In this document: positions 46,579-56,913 of the stretch, in pieces
How positions within the stretch are numbered: the stretch's first letter is position 1
How the letters are laid out: the number at the start of each line of letters is the position of its first letter
DNA from: Polynucleobacter sp. MWH-P3-07-1
GTDB lineage: Bacteria; Pseudomonadota; Gammaproteobacteria; Burkholderiales; Burkholderiaceae
NCBI RefSeq assembly: GCF_018687555.1
Contig: NZ_CP061296.1
Location: forward strand, 1,565,983-1,629,982
Reading direction: 5' to 3'
DNA: 64,000 bases
Notes under the pieces: model-generated
The model's input: the letters and a program-made list of their open reading frames with translations, nothing else
What the model was told of the DNA's origin: nothing
The model's database searches: none
Position numbers and translations under genes: made by a program

Positions 46579-48026
46579 TACTTGCGACCCTTCAGTACCT
46601 TCTTCACTGCTTGCTTAGAAGCAGCTTTAACGGTGACTTTTTTTGTAGGTCGCTTCCACTCTAAAGAGATTTGCTTCACTCTCGAAATCGTCAATTGATT
46701 AGCAGGTGCATCTTTGGTCAAAGTAGTGCCGGCACCCAAGGTCGCTCCGCGCTTCACCCGAATTGGTGCCACCAACTGAGTGTCAGAGCCAATGAAGACA
46801 TCATCTTCAATAATCGTTTGGTGTTTATTGACGCCATCGTAATTACAAGTAATGGTGCCCGCTCCAATATTGACACGGGCTCCAACAATTGAATCGCCAA
46901 CATAAGATAAGTGATTGGCCTTGCTATTGCTTCCAATCTTGCTATTTTTCACTTCGACGAAGTTCCCGATATGTACTTCATTGGCGAGCTCGGCACCAGG
47001 ACGTAAGCGAGCGTAAGGGCCAATCACCGCATTTGCCCCCACCTTTGCGCCATCTAAGTGGCTGAAGGGGTGAATGGAAACGTCTTTACCAATGTCGCAA
47101 TCGCGAACGATGCAATAAGGTCCGATCTTCACTCCCGAGGCTAGGCGAACGCTTCCCTCAAAAACACAACCTACATCAATGAAAACATCGCTTCCGCAAT
47201 CGAGCTTGCCACGAATATCAATCCGAGCAGGGTCAGCCAAAGATACACCGCCCTCCATTAAGTCTTTTGCCAATTGCAGTTGATATACCCGCTCTAGGCT
47301 AGCCAATTGCTCACGGCTATTCACCCCAATGATTTCAAACTCATGATCAGCTTGCGCTGTCCGAATGGGAACGCCATCCTTCACTGCCATGGCGATAACG
47401 TCAGTTAAATAGTATTCCCCTTGAGCATTATTAGCACTTAATGACTTCAGCCATTTTTTGAGGGGAGTCGTTGGCAACACCATGATGCCGGTATTAATTT
47501 CAGTAATCTGCTTTTGTGCAAACGTCGCATCTTTCTCTTCAATAATGGCACATACTGCACCATTGGAATCTCGGATGATGCGGCCGTAGCCTGTTGGTAC
47601 ATCAACATTTTGTGTCAATAAAGCTAGGGCAGATTCCTGACCGCGAGCGCCATCTGCTAATTTAGCGAGGATGCTGAGCGTTCTCTTACTAGTCAGCGGA
47701 ACATCTCCATAGAGAACTAAAGTAGGCTCTTGGGAATCCAGCTTACTCAAGGTCTGCAAAAGAGCGTGGCCAGTCCCTTTTTGTTCTGCCTGCAAAACAG
47801 TGCTGACTTTATTAAATACAGGATGCTCAGCTAAAAAACTCTTGACGTCTGCAGCGCCGTGACCAACCACAACAATCGGGCCTTGTTTAACCTGCTTGCC
47901 CAGCAAAGATAAAGCGGTATCCAGCACATATTGCAAGAGGGGCTTGCCAGCGAGATTTTGCAAAACTTTGGGCAATGCGGATTTCATCCGCTTACCCTGT
48001 CCTGCAGCCAAAATGACGATGTTCAT
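46578..48026 (-). CDS. glmU: Bifunctional UDP-GlcNAc pyrophosphorylase/glucosamine-1-P acetyltransferase
   Basis: GlmU acetylates glucosamine-1-phosphate and couples it to UTP. The 482-residue protein has the N-terminal nucleotidyltransferase loop [17 protein letters not shown] and a C-terminal left-handed beta-helix with hexapeptide repeats and the acetyl-CoA segment [18 protein letters not shown] basic tail of about 25 residues ([11 protein letters not shown]...) extends past the usual end. It is flanked by ttcA upstream and glmS downstream with short overlaps. Confidence 0.97.
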   Translation of the reverse strand: MNIVILAAGQGKRMKSALPKVLQNLAGKPLLQYVLDTALSLLGKQVKQGPIVVVGHGAADVKSFLAEHPVFNKVSTVLQAEQKGTGHALLQTLSKLDSQEPTLVLYGDVPLTSKRTLSILAKLADGARGQESALALLTQNVDVPTGYGRIIRDSNGAVCAIIEEKDATFAQKQITEINTGIMVLPTTPLKKWLKSLSANNAQGEYYLTDVIAMAVKDGVPIRTAQADHEFEIIGVNSREQLASLERVYQLQLAKDLMEGGVSLADPARIDIRGKLDCGSDVFIDVGCVFEGSVRLASGVKIGPYCIVRDCDIGKDVSIHPFSHLDGAKVGANAVIGPYARLRPGAELANEVHIGNFVEVKNSKIGSNSKANHLSYVGDSIVGARVNIGAGTITCNYDGVNKHQTIIEDDVFIGSDTQLVAPIRVKRGATLGAGTTLTKDAPANQLTISRVKQISLEWKRPTKKVTVKAASKQAVKKVLKGRK

Positions 48027-48931
48027 ATCAAGGGATTATAAGTCCCTGGAATCAGGGTTCCACAAGCCAATTCATCCAATTCAGCCTCATCGATCGCCTT
48101 GTCTCCAGCCGATCTAGCGGCAATTCCAGACAGAACTGAAGAAATATCCAGGTTTTTGAAATCAAAGGCCTCTGCGTCCATTAAGTGCGAAGGGACGATG
48201 TGATGCATTGCTCGAAATATATTCTCTACGCGGCCCGGATATTGCTTTTCCCATTCGCGCAACATTTGTTTCATGGCCTGCCGCTGTAAATTTGGCTGGC
48301 TACCACACAAGTCACATGGAATGATTGGGAAGTTCATATCAGCCGCATACCGCTCTAATAATTTCTCTGGCACATACGCTAAAGGACGAATCACAATATG
48401 CTTGCCATCATCCGAACGGAGTTTAGGTGGCATACCCTTAAGTTTGCCCGCATGAAATAAATTGAGTAATAAGGTTTGCAAAATGTCATCACGATGATGG
48501 CCAAGTGCAATTTTTGTGGCGCCCAACTCATCCGCTACGCGGTACAAAATGCCACGACGCAAGCGTGAACATAATCCACAAGTTGTTTTGCCTTCTGGAA
48601 TCACCCGCTTCACAATGCTATAGGTGTCTTGCTCTTCAATATGAAAAGGCACGCCCAATACAGACAAGTAATTTGGCAAAGTCTCCGCGGGAAAGTTAGG
48701 TTGTTTCTGATCTAAGTTAACAGCGACAATCTCAAACTGAATCGGGGCTCGCTCACGCAACTTGAGCAATATATCAAGCATGGCAAAACTATCTTTTCCA
48801 CCCGATACACAAACCATGACTTTGTCACCATCTTCAATCATGCCAAAGTCGCCAATGGCTTGACCGGCCAAACGGCAAAGCTTTTTCTCTAGCTTATTTT
48901 CTTCAAAGGCGACTTTACGAATATCGTTCAT
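48023..48931 (-). CDS. ttcA: tRNA 2-thiocytidine biosynthesis protein TtcA
   Basis: TtcA thiolates C32 of some tRNAs with an Fe-S cluster and ATP. The 302-residue protein carries the PP-loop [10 protein letters not shown] near residue 45 and the paired cysteines [11 protein letters not shown] and [14 protein letters not shown]. The stop overlaps the glmU start by four bases and it is 12 bases downstream of folB. Confidence 0.95.
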   Translation of the reverse strand: MNDIRKVAFEENKLEKKLCRLAGQAIGDFGMIEDGDKVMVCVSGGKDSFAMLDILLKLRERAPIQFEIVAVNLDQKQPNFPAETLPNYLSVLGVPFHIEEQDTYSIVKRVIPEGKTTCGLCSRLRRGILYRVADELGATKIALGHHRDDILQTLLLNLFHAGKLKGMPPKLRSDDGKHIVIRPLAYVPEKLLERYAADMNFPIIPCDLCGSQPNLQRQAMKQMLREWEKQYPGRVENIFRAMHHIVPSHLMDAEAFDFKNLDISSVLSGIAARSAGDKAIDEAELDELACGTLIPGTYNPLI

Positions 48932-48943
48932 AACATTTAAAAA

Positions 48944-49339
48944 TTAGACCGGCTTGATGCGAAATACTTCTACGCCTACTGAATGGCAGTCAGGATAGAC
49001 ATCTGGCTTGGCAGTGCTAACACGAACCGCCAACACTTTTGGGTGAGCCAGCATAGCGGCAACAATATCATCACAAAAAGTTTCTTGTAAGTGGATATGG
49101 CCCTGCAAAGCCCTATTTTTAATAGTTTCGCGGATAAAGTCATAGTCAACCACCTCTCCCAATAAATCTTGTTTGGGAGTATTGAGTCCAAGTGGAATAT
49201 ATAAATCCACATTGAGAATCACGCGTTGTTCCGCTTTCTTCTCAAAATCATGAACGCCGATATTGATGTAAATCTCGTAGTCGCGCAAATATAAACGGCG
49301 GCAGTCAATCAGACTGGGATGGGAGAGAATGGCTTGCAT
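48944..49339 (-). CDS. folB: Dihydroneopterin aldolase
   Basis: FolB cleaves dihydroneopterin to 6-hydroxymethyldihydropterin in folate synthesis and can epimerise it. The 131-residue protein contains the family motifs NIGVHDFEKKAEQRVILNVD, a central VVDYDFIRETI and the SVGVEVFR end. It is 21 bases downstream of the pteridine-reductase-like SDR gene and upstream of ttcA. Confidence 0.93.
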   Translation of the reverse strand: MQAILSHPSLIDCRRLYLRDYEIYINIGVHDFEKKAEQRVILNVDLYIPLGLNTPKQDLLGEVVDYDFIRETIKNRALQGHIHLQETFCDDIVAAMLAHPKVLAVRVSTAKPDVYPDCHSVGVEVFRIKPV

Positions 49340-49360
49340 GAGTTAATTTACCTTGGTCAT

Positions 49361-50164
49361 TTAGTGAGTCTTGAACATCACATCTCGCTCCGATGGCAAC
49401 AAATGTTGCCCACCATCAACGTAGAGTGTCGTTCCAGTAATTGCAGATGACTCTGCTAAAAATATGGCGGCTTTAGCCACGTCGATTGCCTTAGAAGAGC
49501 GACCGAGCGGGGTCATTTGATGCGCCTTTGAAAATCCCTCAGCTGTTTGATCGCCAGAAGGGAGCGTAATTCCAGGAGCTAGGCCAATCACGCGGAGTAA
49601 AGGGGCAAAATCGACTGCCAAAATTTCGATTGAGCTGAGTAAGGCGCTTTTTGATAGCGTGTAAGACAAGTAATCTGGATTGGGATTAATGAGTTTTTGA
49701 TCTAGTAGCTGTATCACTGATGGAATACATTCGCTCTCCAACTGATGTTGCTTCTGATGTTCAAAAAACATTTGCGAAAGAATGATTGGCGCCGTCAAGT
49801 TCACCTGCATATGTGCCAATACATTTTTTCCACTTAAAGGAGTATCTGAATTTGCTCGATCGTATTGAAAAATTGAAGCACTATTAATGATGCAGCCTAG
49901 ATTCGGAAATGCTTTAGCTACAGCTGTAAATAGTTCTTTTGCTTCTACCTCCTTACTCAAGTCAGCCTGAAAAGCTAGCGCCTTGACCCCGAGGGCAAGA
50001 ATATCGGTAACCGTCTGCTTTGCTTCAGTAGCGGATCGACCATAATGAATAGCAATGTCCCAACCCTGACGAGCAAATTCCAAAGCAATTTCTCGACCCA
50101 AACGCTTTGCAGCGCCGGTCACTAAAACGGCTTTATTTGACGTAAATTGGGACGCAGAACTCAT
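49361..50164 (-). CDS. SDR-type pteridine reductase (FolM-like)
   Basis: The 267-residue SDR has the NADP loop VTGAAKRLGREIALEF, which follows the TGxxxRxG variant seen in pteridine reductases, a serine-like position and the catalytic YTLSK motif (YLSYTLSKSALLSS). FolM enzymes reduce dihydromonapterin or dihydrofolate. Its neighbour folB makes this assignment plausible; the exact substrate is inferred. It starts 31 bases from the divergent MidA-like gene. Confidence 0.8.
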   Translation of the reverse strand: MSSASQFTSNKAVLVTGAAKRLGREIALEFARQGWDIAIHYGRSATEAKQTVTDILALGVKALAFQADLSKEVEAKELFTAVAKAFPNLGCIINSASIFQYDRANSDTPLSGKNVLAHMQVNLTAPIILSQMFFEHQKQHQLESECIPSVIQLLDQKLINPNPDYLSYTLSKSALLSSIEILAVDFAPLLRVIGLAPGITLPSGDQTAEGFSKAHQMTPLGRSSKAIDVAKAAIFLAESSAITGTTLYVDGGQHLLPSERDVMFKTH

Positions 50165-50195
50165 GTGCAGTTAAATTCTCTTAGACTAGCGAGCT

Positions 50196-51383
50196 ATGGA
50201 TATTACCTTGACCAGCCTAGAAGCGGAGCATAGCCAACTGCTCTGCAGCAAAATTCGTGCTGAAATCAGTGCTAAAGGCGGCTGGATCCCCTTCTCCCGC
50301 TTTATGCAAATGGCCCTGTACGAACCCGGCATGGGCTATTACAGCGCTGGCGCCCACAAACTGGGAGCAGGGGGTGACTTTACGACAGCGCCTGAATTAA
50401 GCCCATTATTTGGCTCCGCAGTTGCCAATACCCTCTTACCGGTTCTGGAAGGGTTTAAATCAAAAGATCTGCCAAGCAAAATTTTGGAATTTGGAGCTGG
50501 CACCGGCAAATTGGCTGAGGCGATTTTGCTGCACCTGGGCAAACAGGGCTTTAGCCTCGATGCTTACGAAATTATCGAAATCTCTCCAGACTTGGCTGCC
50601 AGACAGCAATCACGTCTAAACCACCTAATCGCTAGTCAAGAGAGCAGCACTACTTGTCACTGGCTAGATGAATTACCCCAAAACTATCAGGGGGTGATTA
50701 TTGCTAACGAGGTCATCGACGCCATTCCTTGTGAGCTGATTATTTTTGAGAACGGCTTTTGGCATTGGCGCGGGGTCTCTGATGAGAATGGGCAGTTTCT
50801 TTGGAAGACCGGTAAACCAGTTAATCAAAATGCATTACCCACAATCTTATTGAATGGAAATTTTCCCGAAGGCTACACGACTGAACTGCATCCTCAAGCT
50901 CATGCTTGGATGCGTCAAGTCGCACAGCAACTTCAGACTGGATTATTTCTGACTTTAGATTATGGCTTTCCAGAGTCTGAGTACTATCACGCTCAAAGAC
51001 AAGAAGGTACTTTGATTGCGCATCACCGCCACCACGCAATACCCGACCCCTTTCATTTGCCGGGTCTTTGTGATTTAACGACACATGTGGAGTGGCTTGA
51101 GCTTGCTCGTATTGCTCTCGCAGAACAAGCAGATGATGTTTTCCTGACTAATCAAGGGGCTTATCTGCTCAACGCAGGGATCGGTGAACTGGCTTTAGAG
51201 CTTGCTGATCCAAAAGACGCTGAAACATTTTTGCCAATCTCCAACGCCTTACAAAAACTACTCTCTGAAGCAGAGATGGGCGAGCTCTTTAAAGCGTTTG
51301 CTTTCTCAAAGAATTTGAGTGATCTCATTCCGGGACAACATCTTCAAGACTTGCCTGGTTTGGGTGGTCGTAATCGCCTCTAG
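50196..51383 (+). CDS. MidA-like SAM-dependent methyltransferase (DUF185)
   Basis: This 395-residue protein belongs to the COG1565/NDUFAF7-related family: GWIPFSRFMQMALYEPGMGYYSAG near residue 30, the SAM loop LEFGAGTGKLAEAIL near residue 95, ANEVIDAIPCELI and GLFLTLDYGFPESEYYH. Eukaryotic members methylate an arginine of complex I subunit NDUFS2; bacterial roles are unclear. It is transcribed alone and abuts the cca stop. Confidence 0.9.
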   Translation: MDITLTSLEAEHSQLLCSKIRAEISAKGGWIPFSRFMQMALYEPGMGYYSAGAHKLGAGGDFTTAPELSPLFGSAVANTLLPVLEGFKSKDLPSKILEFGAGTGKLAEAILLHLGKQGFSLDAYEIIEISPDLAARQQSRLNHLIASQESSTTCHWLDELPQNYQGVIIANEVIDAIPCELIIFENGFWHWRGVSDENGQFLWKTGKPVNQNALPTILLNGNFPEGYTTELHPQAHAWMRQVAQQLQTGLFLTLDYGFPESEYYHAQRQEGTLIAHHRHHAIPDPFHLPGLCDLTTHVEWLELARIALAEQADDVFLTNQGAYLLNAGIGELALELADPKDAETFLPISNALQKLLSEAEMGELFKAFAFSKNLSDLIPGQHLQDLPGLGGRNRL

Positions 51384-52508
51384 CTAAAGAGCTGCAGCAA
51401 TCGCTGCTAAGCGTGCCTTTTCCACCACTATCCGAATCTTCTCGCCGTTATTTCTATCGGAGGAGTCAAGATCAGCAATGCATTGCGCTAACTCTAGGGC
51501 TTGGGCTTTTTGTAAGGCCTGAATCAGATCGCTCACCTCAAAGCCGATTTGTTTGGCCAGGGTCAAAACCATCATCGCTCGCTCTGGCTTGCGCCACACA
51601 TCAGCACGATTAAACCAAGCCAGAATCTCTTGAGCAGTATTTTTCTGATCTCCTCTTTGCTTTAACAAGAGATTCAGTTCACTAAAAATTTCACTGAAGT
51701 CGCGAACTTCATTTGGCATCTTTACCGCCTCTGACCATGCTCGAATTTCAGTAGGCGGTAAATTCATGAGCACCACTGCACAACGCTCCTCTAATGTTGG
51801 AGGGGCAATCCGCAAATAGTCTCGCAAGCTCTCTCGTTGTGGTTCATCGATGAGCTGCGCATTTAGACTGCTTGGTAACAGCAATTTTGCAGCGCCGGCA
51901 TCCAGTAAGACCTGAAACATCCGCATGGGCTTAGTGGCTGTTAGACCTCTTGATAGCTCTTGCCAAATTCTTTCGGATGAGAGTGCTGCCAGCTCGCCAG
52001 ATCGAACGATTGCTTGAATTGCGAGGAGGGTTTCCTCGGCTACGATAAATTCAGGAAAGCGGGCTGCAAAGCGGGCCACCCGAAGTAAACGTAGAGGGTC
52101 CTCAGCAAAAGCATCGGAGACATGACGCAAAATCTTTTTGGCTAAATCTGCTTGTCCATTAAATGGATCAATGATGGGGCCCACCCACTCGCCATTTTCA
52201 GAGAGCTCTTGTGCCATGGCATTGATGGTTAAATCACGACGCTCAAGGTCTTGCTCCAGGGTGACAGAAGGATCTGCATGGAATACAAAACCTTTATACC
52301 CAGCGCCTGTTTTGCGCTCGGTTCTAGCCAAGGCATATTCAGCCTGAGTGGCGGGATGTAAAAAAACAGGGAAGTCCTTGCCGACTGGACGAAAACCTTT
52401 TGCAAGCATTTCCTCTACAGAACTTCCTACCACCACATAATCGATATCGTGGGCTGGGATGCCCATCAAGGTATCTCGTATTGCGCCACCAACAGCGTAG
52501 GTTTTCAC
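51384..52508 (-). CDS. cca: CCA-adding tRNA nucleotidyltransferase
   Basis: Cca adds or repairs the 3' CCA end of tRNA. The 374-residue class II nucleotidyltransferase starts with [27 protein letters not shown] carrying the DxD metal ligands, then [10 protein letters not shown] and [16 protein letters not shown]. It lacks the extra C-terminal HD domain of the long E. coli form. The start is GTG with a weak Shine-Dalgarno. It is three bases downstream of the NDUFA9-like gene. Confidence 0.95.
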   Translation of the reverse strand: MKTYAVGGAIRDTLMGIPAHDIDYVVVGSSVEEMLAKGFRPVGKDFPVFLHPATQAEYALARTERKTGAGYKGFVFHADPSVTLEQDLERRDLTINAMAQELSENGEWVGPIIDPFNGQADLAKKILRHVSDAFAEDPLRLLRVARFAARFPEFIVAEETLLAIQAIVRSGELAALSSERIWQELSRGLTATKPMRMFQVLLDAGAAKLLLPSSLNAQLIDEPQRESLRDYLRIAPPTLEERCAVVLMNLPPTEIRAWSEAVKMPNEVRDFSEIFSELNLLLKQRGDQKNTAQEILAWFNRADVWRKPERAMMVLTLAKQIGFEVSDLIQALQKAQALELAQCIADLDSSDRNNGEKIRIVVEKARLAAIAAAL

Positions 52509-52511
52509 GAA

Positions 52512-53420
52512 CTAGCCCATTCCTTCAAGCGTATGGCGACTCATTCCAAAGACATCCACTAAGGCATCTTGACTATTAACAGGCAAAGTATTGGGCAAAC
52601 TCATCGAAGCAATATTATCTCGAGACATTAGCGTAGGTCCCGGTAAATATTCAAATGCAAGGGCTTGCAAATACCCGACTAGATTAGGCACAGGAATAAT
52701 CACACACTTTGTCTTGGCTTTTCGAGCTGCGAACTCCACAATGGCCTTCATCGTTAATACATCTGGTCCAACTAAATCATAGGACTGGTGAATTGTCTGG
52801 GGCATGGTGAGCGATTTCACAAATGCACTGGCTACATCATCAACGCTGACAGGCTGAAACTGTGCATCACAATGTGCTAAAGGCAAAGCCGGAAATAATG
52901 TTGTCAGCTTAGAAAATAAATTAATGAACTGATCGGCCGCACCAAAAATGACAGAGGGTCTAAAGATTGTCCAATCGAGATTGCTCGCCTTCACTGCAGC
53001 CTCTCCAGCGCCTTTGCTCCGCTGGTACATCGAAGGGCCGTGCTCGTCGGCGCCTAAAGCACTCATATGAAGGTAGCGCTTCAGGCCATGCAATTGCATT
53101 GCGGTGATAATGTTTTTGGGCAGCTCGACATGCGCCGCCTTAAATACTTTGCCATAGGGTTTGGCGGGCTGATCGTGCAGAACGCCCACCAAATTAATCA
53201 CTGCACCATGAGAGCGCACTCGACCGCATAAATTTTGTAGCTCATCAAAATCATGAATATCGGCATCCTCAAGATGCACCTTGGGTAACATTCTGAGCTC
53301 ACGAGCTGCGCCTAAATGTCGAGTAGGCAGCAATACTGAATAACCCGCATTTTGTAGTTTTGCCGCTAAAACGCGGCCCACAAATCCATTGCCACCGATG
53401 AGTAAGATGTCGTATTTCAT
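52512..53420 (-). CDS. Complex I NDUFA9 subunit-like NAD(P)H-binding protein
   Basis: The 302-residue protein is an atypical SDR with NAD(P) loop LIGGNGFVGRVLAAKL and the segment GLKRYLHMSALGADEHGPSMYQRSKGAGE, which places the Tyr and Lys of the family active site. The pattern matches the bacterial NDUFA9-like group, which is often linked to quinone metabolism or complex I assembly, but no direct function is proven. It lies between slt and cca. Confidence 0.85.
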   Translation of the reverse strand: MKYDILLIGGNGFVGRVLAAKLQNAGYSVLLPTRHLGAARELRMLPKVHLEDADIHDFDELQNLCGRVRSHGAVINLVGVLHDQPAKPYGKVFKAAHVELPKNIITAMQLHGLKRYLHMSALGADEHGPSMYQRSKGAGEAAVKASNLDWTIFRPSVIFGAADQFINLFSKLTTLFPALPLAHCDAQFQPVSVDDVASAFVKSLTMPQTIHQSYDLVGPDVLTMKAIVEFAARKAKTKCVIIPVPNLVGYLQALAFEYLPGPTLMSRDNIASMSLPNTLPVNSQDALVDVFGMSRHTLEGMG

Positions 53421-53436
53421 AAGATTGATTATCTCC

Positions 53437-55401
53437 TTAAGGTAAATCGCTTTGCGTTGCCGCTTTTGGAGTAATGGTGCCTAAGCGCTGTTTTAAGGAT
53501 TGTGACTGCCCTTGCATGACAGATGCGTAATAACTGGAATTAGACAATACGTTCTTGACGTAGGTGCGAGTCTCATTAAAAGGAATAGTCTCAGCAAAAA
53601 TAGCACCTTCAACTGGCCCATCCAATTTCTCGCGCCACTGTTTTGAGCGGCCCGGGCCAGCATTGTAGGCAGCCGAGGCTAGCACCCACGAGCCATCCAA
53701 ATCATTGAGAACCATATTGAGGTAATTGCTACCGAGCGTCAAGTTGGTATTTCTATCTTGGAGCTGTTGGCTGGTATATGAAGTCATCCCGATTTTCTTG
53801 GCAACATACTTTGCAGTATTTGGCATGACTTGCATCAAGCCTGCCGCACCGACATTCGATGAAGCATTCATAATGAAACGGGATTCTTGACGGATGAGTC
53901 CGTATGCCCAAGCCAAATTCAAATCAATCTGTTTAGCAATCGGTGCCAAGTCATCTTTAAAAGGGGTTGGGTAGCGCAAGGTGAAATCATGTTCCTGCTT
54001 AGTACGATCGGCAGTATTGACAACACGATCATATAAATTCACCCTCTTTCCGTACTCCGCAGCAGCTAACAATTGCTTATCGGACATATTGCGCAGCTCC
54101 CAATTCCACTCTCGATTGCCTTCAAATCGAAGATTCATTGCGTAAAGATGTTGTGCCCGAATAAAACCATTGCGATTTGCCATCACATCAATTTCTTGCT
54201 CAGAAACTTTAGTTCGAGCTGGGGCATGATTCGATTTACCCAACTCTTCACGCGCTAGTTGGCCGTAAAAATTAAATTGATCCTGAATCAGCTCAAAGGA
54301 TTCGCGAGCTTTGGCGTCTTGTCCATCTGCCTTCAGTGCACGACCATACCAGTAGGTCCAGGCCGGATCTCGACTGCGGACCGCCGGATTCATACCCTCG
54401 ATGGCCTGCTTCACTAAAGTCCAATCTTTCACCCTCAAGCCTGCTCGAACCTTCCACTCTTGACTCTCTGTAGAGAGGAGCTCGTTATAACCTAAAGCCT
54501 GCTGTAGTCGATAGGCATCATCGGCATTGGGATCCAGCTTCTTAGCCAAAAATTGGCCGATCACTCCCCAAGCGACAGCCTGGTTCTCTTTGCTGTAGCG
54601 ATTACCGATTTGCTGAAAATCTTTATATGCTCTGGCTGGATCCGTTTTCGCCATCTTCACCACATCAGCAATGGGATCTTCGCCACCTAAACGACGCGAC
54701 ATCGTATCAAAGCCCATTTCATTAGCAGCGCGACCGATGGCCCTACCCTCACTTGGCGTCATGCCTCCAGCCTGAACTAGAAGTGGCACCAATTCTTGAC
54801 AAGATTGCCCAAAGTAACGAGGGTCAATCAAAATGCTGCGCGCATCAAATGCAACCTTGCTAGCATTCTCACCTTGAGCTAAATGCGATTGCAATACATA
54901 GCATTTGACCGTTGTATCGTCATCGACAACAAACTTGGCGTACTCAGCATCAAAATTACTCCAATCTTTTCGCTTACCCAATACCAGCAACCAGTCATTG
55001 CGCATTCGATCTGCAATTGCACTCCCTTGATACTGATTTAAAAAAGCGATAACTTGTGAATCTGCACCAGTATCTGCGCGCGCTCCGCCTCCACTATCAA
55101 ATAATTGAGGCTTAATTCGAAAGTAAGTAACGTAATCATCGTAGGGGTAGTTTGCTAAAGCTGCAGCTAATTGCTGCGACCTGAAGACATCATTTTTTTT
55201 CGCGGCTTCACGTAATTCGATAAAAGTACGGTCAGCATCAGTGATTTCTTCTGGGGCAAGCTTACTTTCATAAGACTTGGGCAAATGGACTTTCTTTGAC
55301 TTGTCTGCAAACGCGCCTGGACTCATCAGGGCTGCCCATAGGATCAGCAATCCAGAAAGGATTTTCAATGCTGGTGCCGGGTTCTGATGCGACTTTCTCA
55401 C
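53437..55401 (-). CDS. Soluble lytic murein transglycosylase
   Basis: Periplasmic enzyme that cleaves peptidoglycan glycan strands to anhydromuropeptides. The 654-residue protein has a signal peptide (ALKILSGLLILWAALMSPGAFA), a long alpha-superhelical region and a C-terminal lysozyme-like domain with catalytic Glu in YGLIRQESRF, plus NVGAAGLMQVMPNTA and LASAAYNAGPGR. I prefer the GTG at 55401 with AAGG seven bases upstream; an ATG at 55458 would extend the N-terminus into the divergent gene region without gaining a domain. Confidence 0.9.
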   Translation of the reverse strand: MRKSHQNPAPALKILSGLLILWAALMSPGAFADKSKKVHLPKSYESKLAPEEITDADRTFIELREAAKKNDVFRSQQLAAALANYPYDDYVTYFRIKPQLFDSGGGARADTGADSQVIAFLNQYQGSAIADRMRNDWLLVLGKRKDWSNFDAEYAKFVVDDDTTVKCYVLQSHLAQGENASKVAFDARSILIDPRYFGQSCQELVPLLVQAGGMTPSEGRAIGRAANEMGFDTMSRRLGGEDPIADVVKMAKTDPARAYKDFQQIGNRYSKENQAVAWGVIGQFLAKKLDPNADDAYRLQQALGYNELLSTESQEWKVRAGLRVKDWTLVKQAIEGMNPAVRSRDPAWTYWYGRALKADGQDAKARESFELIQDQFNFYGQLAREELGKSNHAPARTKVSEQEIDVMANRNGFIRAQHLYAMNLRFEGNREWNWELRNMSDKQLLAAAEYGKRVNLYDRVVNTADRTKQEHDFTLRYPTPFKDDLAPIAKQIDLNLAWAYGLIRQESRFIMNASSNVGAAGLMQVMPNTAKYVAKKIGMTSYTSQQLQDRNTNLTLGSNYLNMVLNDLDGSWVLASAAYNAGPGRSKQWREKLDGPVEGAIFAETIPFNETRTYVKNVLSNSSYYASVMQGQSQSLKQRLGTITPKAATQSDLP

Positions 55402-55443
55402 TATGTAACCTTGTTTACTATATTTCTTAATTTTCACCTGATA

Positions 55444-56064
55444 ATGCTCGATATGCACGGTAATTCAACAAAATCTCTCCGCCAAGACTTACTCAGGCAA
55501 CGCAGTGAGTTTATGGCATCGCCAGACTATGCTCAAACTGAAGCTAGGCTAATTGGGGTATTGAATCAATTTTTGACAAAGCATTCTTCAGAGCTTAAAT
55601 CTATCGCCTTATATTGCCCCATCCAAAATGAAATTGATTTACGGCCTACCCTATTGGATTGGGCAAAGGCTCAAGCCCATCGCCAACTGGCCCTGCCTTA
55701 TGCAAAAGAAGATAAGCATTTGGATTTTTATCTTTGGCAAGCGGGGGATGTTTTAAGCCCAAGCAAGCATGGGGTGCCAGAGCCGATTCCCAGCAATTCT
55801 CAAAGACCCCAAATTCTTCCTGACTGTATTTTGCTGCCCTGTGTTGGCTGGTCAGAGTCGCAGGACAAGAAAAAGCATTGGCGACTAGGTTATGGTGGAG
55901 GCTACTTTGATAGAACCCTGGCTCTTTTGAAAAAACTGGGGCGCCAGCCGATCTGTATCGGCATCGGCTTTGATTGGCAAAAACTAGATGACACAAAGTG
56001 GTCTGCTCAAACCCATGATGAGCCTCTGACCTACATGCTGACCGAGTCTGGCTTAAGACCCTAG
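55444..56064 (+). CDS. 5-formyltetrahydrofolate cyclo-ligase
   Basis: This enzyme uses ATP to turn 5-formyl-THF into 5,10-methenyl-THF. The 206-residue protein has the N-terminal KSLRQDLLRQRSEF, the LPYAKEDKHLDFYLW segment and the conserved RLGYGGGYFDRTLALL nucleotide/folate loop near the C-terminus. ATG 55444 is chosen; ATG 55453 is an equally possible start. Its 3' end overlaps the convergent metF by 12 bases. Confidence 0.92.
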   Translation: MLDMHGNSTKSLRQDLLRQRSEFMASPDYAQTEARLIGVLNQFLTKHSSELKSIALYCPIQNEIDLRPTLLDWAKAQAHRQLALPYAKEDKHLDFYLWQAGDVLSPSKHGVPEPIPSNSQRPQILPDCILLPCVGWSESQDKKKHWRLGYGGGYFDRTLALLKKLGRQPICIGIGFDWQKLDDTKWSAQTHDEPLTYMLTESGLRP

Positions 56065-56883
56065 ACTGAGGTTGTCTGCAATAGCCAAAACGGCTTCTGC
56101 CTGGTTCAATGAATAAAAGTGCAATCCCGGGGCGCCGGCTACTAACAGTTGATCGCAGAGATCAGTAACTACTTGTTCACCAAAAGCTCGAATCGAGGCT
56201 ACATCATCTCCATAGGACTGTAGACGCAATCGAATCCAGCGAGGAATTTCAGCGCCACAGGCATCTGAAAAACGCAGTAACTGCGTACTGTTAGTGATGG
56301 GCATAATCCCGGCAATGATAGGCTGCGTAACACCCATTTCGTAAGCTTCATCTACAAAGCGGAAGTAGGCGTCGGTATTGTAAAAGTACTGAGTCACAGC
56401 AGAATTCGCGCCCGCCTTCATTTTCTGAACAAAAAAGTCAATGTCACTCGCTGGTGATTTCGCTTGAGGATGGGTTTCTGGATAAGCAGCTACATCGATA
56501 TGAAACCAGTCGCCTGTCTCTGAGCGAATAAATTCCACCAGCTCATTCGCATGATGGAACTCACCGTATTGGCCCATGCCCGATGGCAGATCACCACGTA
56601 AGGCAACGATGCGCTTAATACCGAGCGCTTGATATTGCTTCAGCATCTGACGCACACTCTCACGCGAACTGCCCACACAAGACAAGTGTGGAGCAACCAT
56701 TGCACCAGCCGCATGAATATCACTAACCACTTTTAAAGTCCCAGACTGGGTAGAGCCACCAGCACCAAAAGTAACAGAATAAAACGCGGGCTTGAGAGTT
56801 TCGCTCAAGCGCTCGCGCACTAAACGTAATTTATTCTCACCTTCTGGTGTTTTAGGGGGAAAGAATTCAACGCTCAGTTCCAT
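56053..56883 (-). CDS. metF: Methylenetetrahydrofolate reductase
   Basis: MetF reduces 5,10-methylene-THF to 5-methyl-THF, the methyl donor for methionine synthase. The 276-residue FAD enzyme begins with LSVEFFPPKTPEGENKL and has FGAGGSTQSGT, the HLSCVGSS segment, ALRGDLPSG and AVTQYFYNTDAYFRF. It is 30 bases downstream of ahcY, and both lie behind the SAH riboswitch, the classical betaproteobacterial arrangement. Confidence 0.97.
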   Translation of the reverse strand: MELSVEFFPPKTPEGENKLRLVRERLSETLKPAFYSVTFGAGGSTQSGTLKVVSDIHAAGAMVAPHLSCVGSSRESVRQMLKQYQALGIKRIVALRGDLPSGMGQYGEFHHANELVEFIRSETGDWFHIDVAAYPETHPQAKSPASDIDFFVQKMKAGANSAVTQYFYNTDAYFRFVDEAYEMGVTQPIIAGIMPITNSTQLLRFSDACGAEIPRWIRLRLQSYGDDVASIRAFGEQVVTDLCDQLLVAGAPGLHFYSLNQAEAVLAIADNLSLGS

Positions 56884-56913
56884 TACCTTAGCCTAGTCTT
56901 TTTAGTAGCTTGA

